In this document: positions 1 through 8,925 of the stretch, piece by piece | Position numbering within the stretch: position 1 is the stretch's first letter | How the letters are laid out: the number at the start of each line of letters is the position of its first letter | Source: Haemophilus parainfluenzae | GTDB lineage: Bacteria; Pseudomonadota; Gammaproteobacteria; Enterobacterales; Pasteurellaceae | Length of the DNA stretch: 64,000 bases | Direction: 5' to 3' | NCBI RefSeq assembly: GCF_014931415.1 | Contig: NZ_CP063121.1 | Location: 1,364,001-1,428,000 of the forward strand | Made by a program: the position numbers and the translations under genes | Notes under the pieces: model-generated | The model's input: the letters and a program-made list of their open reading frames with translations, nothing else | Told to the model about the DNA's origin: nothing | Database searches by the model: none

Positions 1-1175
1 TCGCCCGCAGCGACATTGCCGCGATCTTTTTCAAGACGAATAAAGCAGTTACTTTTCACAAAAGAACTGAATAAATGCGAGCCTTGGAAACCAACAGGGT
101 GCACTTCAAGTTGACCATTTTCATTAATTTGATAGAAACCACGTTGGAAATCTAAACGTCCTGGTGATTTTTTCAAATTGGTTTGGGCAATTGCTTGAAA
201 GTGCGGTTGTTTTTTCGGGTGTTTTTTACCGCTTAATTTGGCAATAGCCGGTTGAACCAATTGATAGAATGTCACTAATGCAGAAACCGGATTGCCAGGT
301 AAACCGCAGAACCAAGCATTTTCTAATTTACCAAATGCAAATGGTTTGCCAGGTTTCATCGCAATTTTCCAGAAATTCACCTGACCGACTTTTTCTAATA
401 CAGTTTTCGTGAAGTCAGCCTCACCCACCGAAACGCCGCCGCTTGTGATCACAAGATCTGTCTGAGCTTGTGCTTTCACAAAAGCCGTTTCAAATTCGGC
501 TTGGTTATCTGGCAGAATACCAAAATCAAGCACATCACAATTTAATTTTTCTAGTATTAATTTCACGGTGAAACGGTTGGTATCATAAATTTGTCCTGCT
601 TGTAATGGTTGACCGACTGGGACTAATTCATCACCGGTTGAAAGCACGGCCACTTTTAATCGTGGGTAAGCTTTGACTTCTGCGATGCCTAATGAGGCGA
701 GTAAAGGTAAAGAAACGGCATTTAACTCATCGCCTTGATGTAATACCACATCACCTTTTTTCACATCTTCACCAATACGGCGAATATTCTGATTGGCTTT
801 AGGCAAGGCCGCAAAGGTAACAGAACCATCTTCATTGACGGTGACCTCTTCTTGCATAACCACCGCATCGGCACCTTCAGGAATCATTGCACCCGTCATA
901 ATTCTGACCGCACTTTGTGCTACCCATTCCCCTTGAAATGGATTACCCGCAAAGGATTTTCCCGCAACAGAAAGCGTCATGGATTGCTGTAAATCGGCTA
1001 AACGAACCGCATAGCCATCCATCGCGGAGTTATCAAAAGAAGGCACGTTAATTGGAGAAATCACATCTTCCGCACAGACACGATCCGCGGCTTCAGTTAA
1101 AGCCAGTGTTTCAGTTTTTGTTGGGAAGGGAAGTTGGTTGAGCATTTGCGCCAAGGCATCTTCAAGTGGCAACAT
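1..1175 (-). CDS. moeA: Molybdopterin molybdenumtransferase MoeA (3' end cut by window)
   Basis: MoeA inserts molybdate into adenylylated molybdopterin in the last step of molybdenum cofactor synthesis. About 391 codons are present from the ATG at 1175; the frame runs off the left edge and only some 15-20 C-terminal residues are missing compared with the roughly 405-411 residue family. The translated N-terminus carries the family stretch around SFDNSAMDGYAVR, and the last visible residues (HLFSSF...NCFIRLEKDRGNV) match the MoeA C-terminal domain. It is divergent from folE, with 155 bp between. FdhF in this window needs a molybdopterin cofactor, so the product supports that enzyme. Uptake signals lie inside the gene near 199 and 907. 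Confidence 0.93.
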   Translation of the reverse strand, partial: MLPLEDALAQMLNQLPFPTKTETLALTEAADRVCAEDVISPINVPSFDNSAMDGYAVRLADLQQSMTLSVAGKSFAGNPFQGEWVAQSAVRIMTGAMIPEGADAVVMQEEVTVNEDGSVTFAALPKANQNIRRIGEDVKKGDVVLHQGDELNAVSLPLLASLGIAEVKAYPRLKVAVLSTGDELVPVGQPLQAGQIYDTNRFTVKLILEKLNCDVLDFGILPDNQAEFETAFVKAQAQTDLVITSGGVSVGEADFTKTVLEKVGQVNFWKIAMKPGKPFAFGKLENAWFCGLPGNPVSALVTFYQLVQPAIAKLSGKKHPKKQPHFQAIAQTNLKKSPGRLDFQRGFYQINENGQLEVHPVGFQGSHLFSSFVKSNCFIRLEKDRGNVAAG

Positions 1176-1330
1176 AATCAATCCTTTGGGTTGAGCGAAA
1201 TAAAAGTGGATATATTGTAGCCCGAAATACAATATGAAGGAAATTAATAAATTAGGGTGATTTTTCGCATTTTACGAATAATTCATCTTTTGCTAAAATG
1301 CCGCATTATTTTTTTATAAATGGAAAGTGA

Positions 1331-1987
1331 ATGAACGCGATTTCACCTGATGCGGAAAATGTCCGCCGAGCCTTGGTAGCCAAAGGCATCGAAACCCCAA
1401 TGATTGATCCGACTCAATGTAAAGATGAGCGCCGTGCGGTGATTGCTTCGCATATGCGTGAAGTGATGAAATTGATTGGGTTAGATCTGCGTGATGATAG
1501 CCTAGAAGAAACGCCAAATCGCTTAGCTAAAATGTTTATTGATGAAATTTTCAGTGGGATGGATTATGCCAATTTCCCGAAAATGACGAAAATTAAAAAC
1601 CAAATGAAAGTGAGCGAAATGGTGCAGGTGAATGACATCACCTTGACCAGTACTTGCGAACATCATTTTGTGACGATTGATGGCAATGTTGCTGTGGCAT
1701 ATTATCCAAAAGATTGGGTAATTGGCTTGTCTAAAATCAATCGCATTGTGGCGTTTTTTGCACAGCGTCCACAAGTGCAAGAGCGTTTAACCGAACAGCT
1801 TTTAACGGCATTTCAAACCATTTTAGAAACCGATGATGTGGCAGTTTATGTGAAAGCGACACATTTCTGTGTGAAAGCTCGCGGAGTAAAAGATACCCAT
1901 AGTTATACCGTGACATCAGCCTATGGCGGGGTCTTTTTAGAAGATCGCGAAACTCGCAAAGAATTTTTATCTTCTATTCAGAAGTAA
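1331..1987 (+). CDS. folE: GTP cyclohydrolase I
   Basis: Converts GTP to 7,8-dihydroneopterin triphosphate, the first step of folate synthesis. The protein has 218 residues, the usual length. The zinc-site motif TSTCEHHF gives Cys109 and His112, and Cys180 follows in [12 protein letters not shown], as in the E. coli enzyme. The start has a GGAAAG ribosome-binding sequence just upstream. The gene is single, divergent from moeA, and ends at a strong hairpin shared with the convergent aroA. Confidence 0.96.
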   Translation: MNAISPDAENVRRALVAKGIETPMIDPTQCKDERRAVIASHMREVMKLIGLDLRDDSLEETPNRLAKMFIDEIFSGMDYANFPKMTKIKNQMKVSEMVQVNDITLTSTCEHHFVTIDGNVAVAYYPKDWVIGLSKINRIVAFFAQRPQVQERLTEQLLTAFQTILETDDVAVYVKATHFCVKARGVKDTHSYTVTSAYGGVFLEDRETRKEFLSSIQK

Positions 1988-1990
1988 TGG

Positions 1991-2018
1991 AAAAAGCACC
2001 GAGCATTCGGTGCTTTTT
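1991..2018. terminator. Bidirectional terminator between folE and aroA
   Basis: A perfect 12-bp inverted repeat (AAAAAGCACCGA, loop GCAT, TCGGTGCTTTTT) has an A run on one side and a T run on the other, so it can end transcripts from both converging genes. Confidence 0.9.
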
Positions 2019-2027
2019 GTTTAAGAT

Positions 2028-3326
2028 TTAGTTTTTAACACTTAATTTCTCAAATTCATCGAAGAATGTTGGGAAGGTTTTAGCCGTACATTTCGGATCT
2101 AAAATCGTGACGGGGGTATCCGATAATGCAATTAACGCAAAGCACATTGCCATACGGTGATCGTTATAGGTCTCAATTTCGGAATGTTTAAATTGAGAAA
2201 GGGCAAGCGGTTGAATTCGAATAAAATCTTCACCTTCTTCAACCTCTGCACCGACTTTTCGTAACTCGGCAGCCATAGCTGAAAGGCGATCGGTCTCTTT
2301 CACTCGCCAGTTATAAATATTGCGAATAACGGTTTCACCCTTTGCAAATAAGGCGGTTGTCGCTATTGTCATGGCTGCATCAGGAATGTGGTTCATATCC
2401 ATATCAATACCGTGGAGCTCAGCTTGTTCTGCTTGAATAAAATCTTCACCCCAAGTGATTTTGGCGCCCATTTTTTCTAGCACATTGGCAAATAGGCGGT
2501 CACCTTGAATAGAATGCTTACCTATTCCTGTCACTTTTACATTGCCTTTAATCGCGGCGGCAGCAAGGAAATAAGAGGCGGATGAAGCATCACCTTCTAC
2601 CATATATTTGCCAGGTGAGACATAGGATTGGTTACCTTTTACCTTAAACACTTGATAATGTTGATTTTCAACCGAAACACCAAAATCTTTCATCATGGCG
2701 AGGGTAATATCAATATAAGGTTTTGAAACTAAATCACCCACAATATGGATATCTAAATCGCCTTCAGCAAGCGGTGCAGCCATTAAAAGTGCGGTCAAAA
2801 ATTGAGAAGAAATTGAGCCATCAATTTTAACCAGGCCACCTTTAATCCCTTGATTGCGAATCGCAACTGGTGGGTAACCGTCATTTTCTAAATAACGAAC
2901 ATTGGCACCCGCTTGAAGAAGTGCATCTACCAAATGTTTAATTGGGCGTTCTTTCATACGAGGCTCACCGGTCAAAATGACTTCACCTTCTGTGTTGCCT
3001 TTTAAACAAAGCGCAGCCGTTAAAGGACGCATGGCCGTACCGGCATTGCCGAGGAACAGTGATAAGCCATTTTCAACCTGAAATGTGCCACCTAAGCCTT
3101 CAACTTCACAGCAAGTTTTATCTTCAGACAGCTGGTAATTCACACCTAAAGCTTTAAGAGCGTTTAGCATATGGCGAATGTCATCACTGTCTAACAAGTT
3201 AGTGACCGTTGTGGTGCCTTTAGCTAATGCAGCTAATAATAATGCACGGTTTGATAAACTTTTCGAGCCAGGTAAGTTGATTTCACCTTCAATGCGAGAA
3301 ATTGGCTCTAAAGTGATTGCTTTCAT
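2028..3326 (-). CDS. aroA: 3-phosphoshikimate 1-carboxyvinyltransferase (EPSP synthase)
   Basis: Transfers enolpyruvyl from PEP to shikimate-3-phosphate in aromatic amino acid synthesis. The 432-residue protein shows the substrate-binding [16 protein letters not shown] near the N-terminus, [12 protein letters not shown] around residue 95, RMKERPI, and [12 protein letters not shown] near the C-terminus, with a final [10 protein letters not shown]. The GNAGTAMRP form of the PEP loop (Gly then Ala) is that of class I enzymes. Its ATG overlaps the purU stop by one base (TAATG), so the two are translationally coupled in a purU-aroA operon. An uptake signal lies inside the gene near 2787. Confidence 0.97.
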   Translation of the reverse strand: MKAITLEPISRIEGEINLPGSKSLSNRALLLAALAKGTTTVTNLLDSDDIRHMLNALKALGVNYQLSEDKTCCEVEGLGGTFQVENGLSLFLGNAGTAMRPLTAALCLKGNTEGEVILTGEPRMKERPIKHLVDALLQAGANVRYLENDGYPPVAIRNQGIKGGLVKIDGSISSQFLTALLMAAPLAEGDLDIHIVGDLVSKPYIDITLAMMKDFGVSVENQHYQVFKVKGNQSYVSPGKYMVEGDASSASYFLAAAAIKGNVKVTGIGKHSIQGDRLFANVLEKMGAKITWGEDFIQAEQAELHGIDMDMNHIPDAAMTIATTALFAKGETVIRNIYNWRVKETDRLSAMAAELRKVGAEVEEGEDFIRIQPLALSQFKHSEIETYNDHRMAMCFALIALSDTPVTILDPKCTAKTFPTFFDEFEKLSVKN

Positions 3327-4162
3327 TACAAGACCACCGTTTTATTTTTATACACAAAAATACGATCATGTAAGGCAAGATCAAGCGCACGACTTAATAC
3401 GGTTTTTTCCACATCACGGCCTGCACGCATCATGGCATCGGCAGAGTAAGTGTGATCCACGTTAATCACATTTTGCATAATGATCGGACCTTGATCTAAT
3501 TCATTATTAATAAAGTGAGCCGTTGCACCAATAATTTTCACACCGCGTTCATAGGCTTGTTGATAAGGTTTTGCCCCAATAAATGCGGGTAAGAATGAAT
3601 GGTGAATATTAATCACACGATTTGGATAACGAGCGACGAATTCTGGATTTAATACACGCATATATTTTGCTAATACAATGTAATCAGGTGTATATTCATC
3701 AATTTTTTCAGCCAGTAATTTATCGTGTTCTACACGCGTGAGCCCTTCATGGCTGACACAATGGAATGGAATATCAAAGCGTTCAACTAATTCGCGTAAA
3801 TTATTGTGATTACCAATTACTGCCGCAATTTCTACGTCTAACGCACCGTAGTAATTTTTCATTAAAATATCACCTAAGCAATGCGCTTCTTTGGTGACTA
3901 AAATTACGATACGTTTACGTTTTGCACTGATTAGGCGACAGTTTGTCCCTTTCGGCAAACTATAATTTAAATCAGCCAACAAGGTTTCTTCATTAAAAAT
4001 CCCTTCCAATTCGGTACGCATAAAGAAATGTTTCGTTTCGAAATCAACGAACTCATTGTTATGAAGGATATTTAATTGATGTTTGTAACAAATATTGGTG
4101 ATTTTGGCGATTAAGCCTTTATCATCAGGACAATCGGTCAGTAATATTTTCTTTTCTAACAT
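3326..4162 (-). CDS. purU: Formyltetrahydrofolate deformylase
   Basis: Hydrolyses 10-formyltetrahydrofolate to formate and tetrahydrofolate; this balances the one-carbon pool and feeds formate to PurT. The 278-residue protein has an N-terminal ACT domain ([17 protein letters not shown]) and a C-terminal formyltransferase domain with the catalytic region [18 protein letters not shown] and [16 protein letters not shown], which supplies the Asn, His and Asp residues. It is first in the purU-aroA operon and lies downstream of hns, separated by a terminator. The same gene order hns-purU-aroA is, as I recall, found in H. influenzae. Confidence 0.95.
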   Translation of the reverse strand: MLEKKILLTDCPDDKGLIAKITNICYKHQLNILHNNEFVDFETKHFFMRTELEGIFNEETLLADLNYSLPKGTNCRLISAKRKRIVILVTKEAHCLGDILMKNYYGALDVEIAAVIGNHNNLRELVERFDIPFHCVSHEGLTRVEHDKLLAEKIDEYTPDYIVLAKYMRVLNPEFVARYPNRVINIHHSFLPAFIGAKPYQQAYERGVKIIGATAHFINNELDQGPIIMQNVINVDHTYSADAMMRAGRDVEKTVLSRALDLALHDRIFVYKNKTVVL

Positions 4163-4184
4163 AATGAATATTTTGCAAGATAAA

Positions 4185-4215
4185 TAAAAAAAGAGAACCC
4201 ATAAAAATGGGTTCT
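4185..4215 (-). terminator. Terminator after hns
   Basis: Stem AGAACCCAT (4194-4202) pairs with ATGGGTTCT (4207-4215) around a 4-base loop. Read on the minus strand it is followed by a run of seven T, the form of an intrinsic terminator for hns. Confidence 0.85.
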
Positions 4216-4232
4216 ACATTGTTAATGTGAAA

Positions 4233-4637
4233 TTAGATTTCAAAAGAAGCTAAAGAGGCACCTTTATCTAAGGCCTTTTGAATCACACGAGGTGTACGGC
4301 CTTGACCTGTCCATGTTCTTTCTTGACCAGTTTCATCGGTATATTTGTATTTTGCTGGGCGAGGTTCACGTTTTTTACGAATTGAAGAAGGCGCAATACC
4401 AATAATTGCGGTTAATTCTTCCGCAGTGATGCCTTCTTGCTTAATTAATTCTTTATATTTTGCGATACGCGCACGACGCTCTTGTTCCGCTTGTTCAATT
4501 TCAGCTGCTTGAGCACGTTTTTCTTCAACAGCAGCTTGTAATTTTAAAAGTGAACTTTCAGCTTGTTCTAATGTTAAATCGCGTACAGCGGCGCGTAAAC
4601 TACGAAGGTTAGTTAAACCTTTTGTTAATTCGTTCAT
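4233..4637 (-). CDS. hns: H-NS family nucleoid protein
   Basis: Nucleoid-associated protein that binds curved AT-rich DNA and silences genes. The 134-residue product has the two-part layout of the family: an N-terminal coiled-coil oligomerisation region (leucine- and glutamate-rich, about residues 1-65) and a C-terminal DNA-binding domain with YKYTDETGQERTWTGQGRTP, containing the TWTGQGRTP core that inserts into the minor groove (usual form TWSGRGR). The ATG follows AGAGGA. The gene is monocistronic with its own terminator. Its upstream region holds a 17-bp perfect palindrome. Confidence 0.93.
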   Translation of the reverse strand: MNELTKGLTNLRSLRAAVRDLTLEQAESSLLKLQAAVEEKRAQAAEIEQAEQERRARIAKYKELIKQEGITAEELTAIIGIAPSSIRKKREPRPAKYKYTDETGQERTWTGQGRTPRVIQKALDKGASLASFEI

Positions 4638-4762
4638 GATGTCCTCTTTTTTATGTGTGTGAATGCTTAATTATTTTAAGGAAGACAATAATAGCGAAAA
4701 TAATATATTTGGTAAATATTAATTCGCCTAATTTAAAGGATTAATTGGTCTGATCTCATTAT

Positions 4763-4779
4763 ACTCCATATTATGGAGT
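4763..4779. promoter_or_regulatory. 17-bp palindrome upstream of hns
   Basis: ACTCCATATTATGGAGT is a perfect 8-bp inverted repeat around a single T, about 126 bp upstream of the hns start and 167 bp before the lysine riboswitch. Its size and symmetry suit a dimeric regulator, but I do not recognise the consensus. The rest of 4638-4941 is AT-rich with no gene. Confidence 0.4.
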
Positions 4780-4941
4780 GACTTGTTTTCTATACTATTG
4801 CAATCTCTTACTCATAAAATTGTGTAACAATGAATTAACAAATTAATACGTCATTTTTAATAAAAGAATAGATTTCACTGAAAGTGCAAGATTTTATTGG
4901 TAATTTTATTCATTTTAATGTAATCTCTCACCATCCTATAC

Positions 4942-5112
4942 AACAGTAGAGGTGCGGTCATTATAAGTATTTTCCTGGAGTGGATAGCGTTGAAGGGAAA
5001 GGAAAGGAATGATTGCCGAAATCGAATAGGCGTCATCTTATTCGGTTGGTCACGTCTTCGAAAGGAACGTGACTGTCATAGTTTTTGTGTATTAACTATG
5101 GAGCGCTACGGT
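4942..5112 (+). ncRNA. Lysine riboswitch (L box) aptamer
   Basis: The stretch carries the ordered L-box landmarks: AGAGGTGCGG after the P1 strand GTAG (4946-4949), a TAAGTAT element, GGGAAAGG, GCCGAAAT, a P3 arm (ATCGAATA/TTATTCGG), a perfect P4 hairpin GTCACGT/ACGTGAC (5049-5073), ACTGTCA, a P5 arm CATAGTT/AACTATG, and closing GGAGCGCTAC whose CTAC (5106-5109) completes P1. The downstream gene starts at 5177. Such riboswitches are known in front of lysine synthesis and transport genes, and an NhaC-type transporter was proposed as a lysine importer on that basis. No clear intrinsic terminator follows, so translational control is more likely. Confidence 0.93.
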
Positions 5113-5176
5113 TCGGTCTGGTCATAATTGTGTCTTTTCTTGCCGTTGTCTCCATTAAATTATTAGGTATAACTTA

Positions 5177-6697
5177 ATGGAACTAGTCGATTATTCTTCA
5201 TCTATTTATTCAATTATACCCGCATTACTTGCGATTATTTTAGCAATTGCAACGCGTCGGGTTTTGGTGTCCCTTAGTGCAGGGATTATTGTCGGTGCGT
5301 TAATGTTGGTCGATTTCAACCCATTGAATGCGCTCATTTATTTAAAAGATAATGTTGTGGCATTGGTTTATAGTAGCGAAGAAGGCATGAATTCAAATAT
5401 GAATATCGTGTTTTTCTTAGTTTTACTTGGCGTATTGACTGCACTTTTAACTGTGTCAGGCAGCAACCGTGCGTTTGCTGAATGGGCACAAAATAAAATT
5501 AAAGGTCGTCGTGGTGCGAAATTATTAGCAGCATCTTTAGTGTTTGTGACCTTTATTGATGATTACTTCCACAGTCTTGCTGTAGGCGCTATTGCTCGTC
5601 CAGTCACCGATCGTTTCAAAGTGTCTCGAGCAAAATTAGCGTACATTCTTGATTCTACTGCTGCACCAATGTGTGTCATGATGCCAGTATCAAGCTGGGG
5701 GGCATACATTATTACTCTCGTGGCTGGTTTATTGGCGACATATTCTATTACGTCTTATACACCGATGGGTGCATTCGTTGCCATGAGTTCAATGAACTAC
5801 TATGCGATCTTCTCATTATTGATGGTATTCTTTGTTGCTTATTTTTCATTTGATATTGCATCAATGGCACGTCATGAAAAATTAGCTATGGAGCGCGATT
5901 ATAAAGAAGAAGTCATTGAAGGTGTGAAAGGTAAAGTTCGTAATTTAATTTTACCGATTTTAGTCTTAATTACCGTCACTGTTTTTATGATGATTCATAC
6001 GGGGAGTGAAGCCTTAGCGGCAGATGGAAAACCATTTAGCCTCTTAGGCGCATTTGAAAATACAACTGTCGGTATTTCGCTTGTGGTTGGGGGTTCAAGT
6101 GCGGTTGCGATGTCAACATTATTGATTATTCTTGAGCGCCAAGTTTCTTTACAAGAATACGGAAAAGCGTGGATTGCCGGTATTAAATCTATGTTAGGTG
6201 CAATTGCAATCCTGTTCTTTGCGTGGACAATCAATAAAGTGGTGGGGGATGCACAAACCGGTAAATACTTATCTTCTTTAGTGAGTGGTAGTATTCCAGT
6301 TCAATTTTTACCAGTGATTTTATTTATCCTTGGTTCAGCAATGGCATTCTCAACAGGGACAAGCTGGGGGACATTTGGCATTATGTTACCAATCGCTGCG
6401 GCAATGGCGACTAACTCAGCACCAGAATTATTACTTCCTTGTTTGTCTGCAGTTATGGCTGGCGCAGTATGTGGCGACCATTGTTCACCGGTTTCGGATA
6501 CAACGATTCTGTCGTCAACTGGCGCAAAATGTAACCACATGGATCACGTCACCACACAATTACCTTATGCAGCAACTGTCGCAACAGCAAGTGCTGTGGG
6601 CTACATTGTGGTAGGCTTTACAGAATCAGGTTTAGCTGGATTTGTAACAACTGCGGTTGTTTTAGTGGCTTTAGTGTTTATCGTGAAAAAACGTTAA
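5177..6697 (+). CDS. NhaC-family transporter, probable lysine importer (LysW-type)
   Basis: A 506-residue inner-membrane protein with about twelve hydrophobic segments. It belongs to the NhaC Na+/H+ antiporter superfamily, seen in the FIDDYFHSLAVGAIARP stretch near residue 120 and in SAVMAGAVCGDHCSPVSDTT near residue 435. The family name suggests Na+/H+ exchange, but the gene sits 64 bp behind a lysine riboswitch. This is the context in which a subgroup of the family was proposed to import lysine (LysW). No partner genes; it ends at a strong terminator. Substrate assignment is inference from the riboswitch; fold assignment is firm. Confidence 0.85.
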   Translation: MELVDYSSSIYSIIPALLAIILAIATRRVLVSLSAGIIVGALMLVDFNPLNALIYLKDNVVALVYSSEEGMNSNMNIVFFLVLLGVLTALLTVSGSNRAFAEWAQNKIKGRRGAKLLAASLVFVTFIDDYFHSLAVGAIARPVTDRFKVSRAKLAYILDSTAAPMCVMMPVSSWGAYIITLVAGLLATYSITSYTPMGAFVAMSSMNYYAIFSLLMVFFVAYFSFDIASMARHEKLAMERDYKEEVIEGVKGKVRNLILPILVLITVTVFMMIHTGSEALAADGKPFSLLGAFENTTVGISLVVGGSSAVAMSTLLIILERQVSLQEYGKAWIAGIKSMLGAIAILFFAWTINKVVGDAQTGKYLSSLVSGSIPVQFLPVILFILGSAMAFSTGTSWGTFGIMLPIAAAMATNSAPELLLPCLSAVMAGAVCGDHCSPVSDTTILSSTGAKCNHMDHVTTQLPYAATVATASAVGYIVVGFTESGLAGFVTTAVVLVALVFIVKKR

Positions 6698-6714
6698 TCA
6701 TAAACGTGAAAAAG

Positions 6715-6742
6715 AAAGGGCGTACTTATGTACGCCCTTTTT
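6715..6742. terminator. Terminator between lysW-type gene and cls
   Basis: An 11-bp stem AAAGGGCGTAC/GTACGCCCTTT around TTAT is followed by T residues. It serves the plus-strand transporter and could also end cls transcripts from the other side. Confidence 0.9.
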
Positions 6743-6758
6743 GTATTTACAGTGAAAA

Positions 6759-8219
6759 TTAGAGTAATGGACTAAACAAGAAAAATAACCGCTCGATGAT
6801 TCGATGATAGAAAGGACGATTGATCCATTCTTGCATATTGAGTGCAGAAGAGTTCGCTAAATAATTTTCATGGAGTGTGGCCACTTCATTGGCAAAATTA
6901 CGATCTTCTACGGCAACGGTGATTTCAAAGTTAAGCAGGAAACTGCGTAAATCCATATTTACCGTACCAACGAGTGCGAGCTTATTATCGATTAACACAC
7001 TTTTTGTATGTAGAAGTCCTGCTTCAAAATGATAAATTTTGACACCAGCTTCGAGTAAATCATCAAAAAATGTTCGACTCGCCCAACGAACCATCAAGGA
7101 ATCATTGTTTTTAGGTAAAATAAGCGTGATATCAACACCTCGGAATGCGGCAATGCGTAATGCTTCAGCAATATTGTGACTTGGCACAAAGTAAGGTGAA
7201 GTGATCACAATACTTTCTCTTGCAGCATAAATGACTGTTGCAAGAGATTGCGCAATTAAATCATCCGGGAACGCGGGACCGCTTGCAATCACTTGCACAG
7301 AATGGGTGTCGTTATCGTCAATTTCCACAAGTGGACAATTTGGCAATAAAAGAGGTAATTCTTCCATGGTTTCAATTTCCCAATCCCAAGCATGTAAGCT
7401 GTTTAAAATCGGTGAAACAGGACCGTTGATTCGCACCATCACGTCTATCCAATTGCCTACGTTGCTGTCTTGTTTGAAGAAATTTGGGTCCACCATATTC
7501 ATACTGCCTGTATAGGCAATTTGATTATCAATGATGATGATTTTACGATGTTGACGTAAATCAATCCGGTTGAAGAACATACGGAATAAGTTTACGTGTA
7601 GCGCTTCTGTAATCTCAATGCCTTTTGTTCGCATTTCTTTACAAATAGGGCTTTTCAAAAAAGCATTACTGCCAACGGAATCGAGTAAAAGACAAACTTT
7701 AACTCCACGTTGCACGGCTTCTTCTAAGGCTTGTTTCACTTCATTAATCATGCCATCATTGCTCCAAATATAGAACACCATATTAATGGAATGATGTGCT
7801 TGTTGAATATCACGAATGATACTTCGAATGATGCTTTCTGGCGTGTCGAGAATATGTAATTCATTACCTCGAATGTTCGGAATACCTAAGCGGTGGTGGA
7901 CTAGTTTAAATAAAGCACGATAACGAGGATCCTGGGAATGTGTAACCAGATCTTTTTGTTCTGACAGTTGCTGAAGCCATTGGGTATATTTAGGTTTTAA
8001 CAATTGAAAGGCTTTGGCTCGGCGCGTACCGAGTTTAATCTCACCAAAAATTAAATAAGCAATGACGCCAATCAGTGGCACAAGGTAGATAATCATCAAC
8101 CATGACAACGTAGCAGAAACCGCTTGTTTTTTGACGAGTAAACGCAAGGTGACAGAAATAACTGCTACCCAAATTAACACGGGAATAATATAAACCAGTA
8201 TAATATGTTCAAAACTCAT
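6759..8219 (-). CDS. cls: Cardiolipin synthase (phospholipase D family)
   Basis: Makes cardiolipin from two phosphatidylglycerol molecules at the inner membrane. The 486-residue protein begins with two transmembrane segments (about residues 5-25 and 37-58) and then has two phospholipase D repeats, each with an HKD motif: HRKIIIIDNQIAYTGSMN near residue 225 and HTKSVLIDNKLALVGTVNMD near residue 400. The length is that of ClsA (about 486). It is divergent from the rluA-type gene with only about 18 bp between the two start codons. Confidence 0.93.
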   Translation of the reverse strand: MSFEHIILVYIIPVLIWVAVISVTLRLLVKKQAVSATLSWLMIIYLVPLIGVIAYLIFGEIKLGTRRAKAFQLLKPKYTQWLQQLSEQKDLVTHSQDPRYRALFKLVHHRLGIPNIRGNELHILDTPESIIRSIIRDIQQAHHSINMVFYIWSNDGMINEVKQALEEAVQRGVKVCLLLDSVGSNAFLKSPICKEMRTKGIEITEALHVNLFRMFFNRIDLRQHRKIIIIDNQIAYTGSMNMVDPNFFKQDSNVGNWIDVMVRINGPVSPILNSLHAWDWEIETMEELPLLLPNCPLVEIDDNDTHSVQVIASGPAFPDDLIAQSLATVIYAARESIVITSPYFVPSHNIAEALRIAAFRGVDITLILPKNNDSLMVRWASRTFFDDLLEAGVKIYHFEAGLLHTKSVLIDNKLALVGTVNMDLRSFLLNFEITVAVEDRNFANEVATLHENYLANSSALNMQEWINRPFYHRIIERLFFLFSPLL

Positions 8220-8237
8220 TAATTTTTGACCGCACTT

Positions 8238-8915
8238 ATGAAATTAGCCATTATTTATCAGACCAATGATTTTATCATTATTTATAAGCCTTGTGGGATA
8301 AGTGTGCATAAAGATCAAAGTGAAATTGGTTTAACCACTTTGCTTGCTGAGCAGTTTGACGTGCCACAAGTCTGGCTTGTGCATCGGTTAGATAAAGTGA
8401 CATCAGGTTTACTCATCTTTGCATTGAATGCTGAAAGTGCGGCTGAATTTTTCCGACTTTTTTCTGAACATCATATCCAAAAGACTTATCTTGCACTCAG
8501 CAATCAAAAGCCCAAAAAGAAGCAAGGATTGATTGTCGGCGATATGCAAAAGGCTCGTAATGGGGCTTGGAAACTTTGCCAATCGAAAGAAAATCCCGCA
8601 ATTACGCGTTTTGAAAGTGTAAGTTGTGAGCCTAATTTACGATTATTTATCTTAAAGCCACAAACCGGTAAAACCCATCAATTGCGTGTGGCGATGAAAA
8701 GCTTAGGGAGTCCGATTTTAGGCGATACGCTTTATGGTAAAAACACTGAAAATATTGACCGCACTTATTTGCACGCTGCAAGATTGCAATTTGAATTTAA
8801 AGGTCAGGCATTTGATGTGTTTATCCCTCCGAAAGAAGGGGAGTGGTGGCATCGTGAAGGTGTCATGTCTCAGATTCAAAAAATAGGCTCAGCAAATGCT
8901 GAGCCAAAGATATAA
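8238..8915 (+). CDS. RluA-family pseudouridine synthase (HI0042 type)
   Basis: Isomerises uridine to pseudouridine in RNA. The catalytic motif HRLDKVTSGLLIFAL with the essential Asp is near residue 55, and KPQTGKTHQLRVAMKSLGSPILGD is the downstream family motif. At about 225 residues it is short, lacking an S4 domain, like the H. influenzae HI0042 protein. I chose the ATG at 8238 over a possible TTG at 8226, because the TTG codons simply read an uptake signal (ACCGCACTT) that lies immediately in front of the ATG. No clear Shine-Dalgarno is visible. The RNA target is unknown. Confidence 0.85.
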   Translation: MKLAIIYQTNDFIIIYKPCGISVHKDQSEIGLTTLLAEQFDVPQVWLVHRLDKVTSGLLIFALNAESAAEFFRLFSEHHIQKTYLALSNQKPKKKQGLIVGDMQKARNGAWKLCQSKENPAITRFESVSCEPNLRLFILKPQTGKTHQLRVAMKSLGSPILGDTLYGKNTENIDRTYLHAARLQFEFKGQAFDVFIPPKEGEWWHREGVMSQIQKIGSANAEPKI

Positions 8916-8925
8916 ACGTGATTGA

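Noticed and set aside
4951..4960. Uptake signal inside the lysine riboswitch
   Set aside because: GGTGCGGTC overlaps the conserved AGAGGTGCG of the L box and differs from the AAGTGCGGT core; the resemblance is chance.
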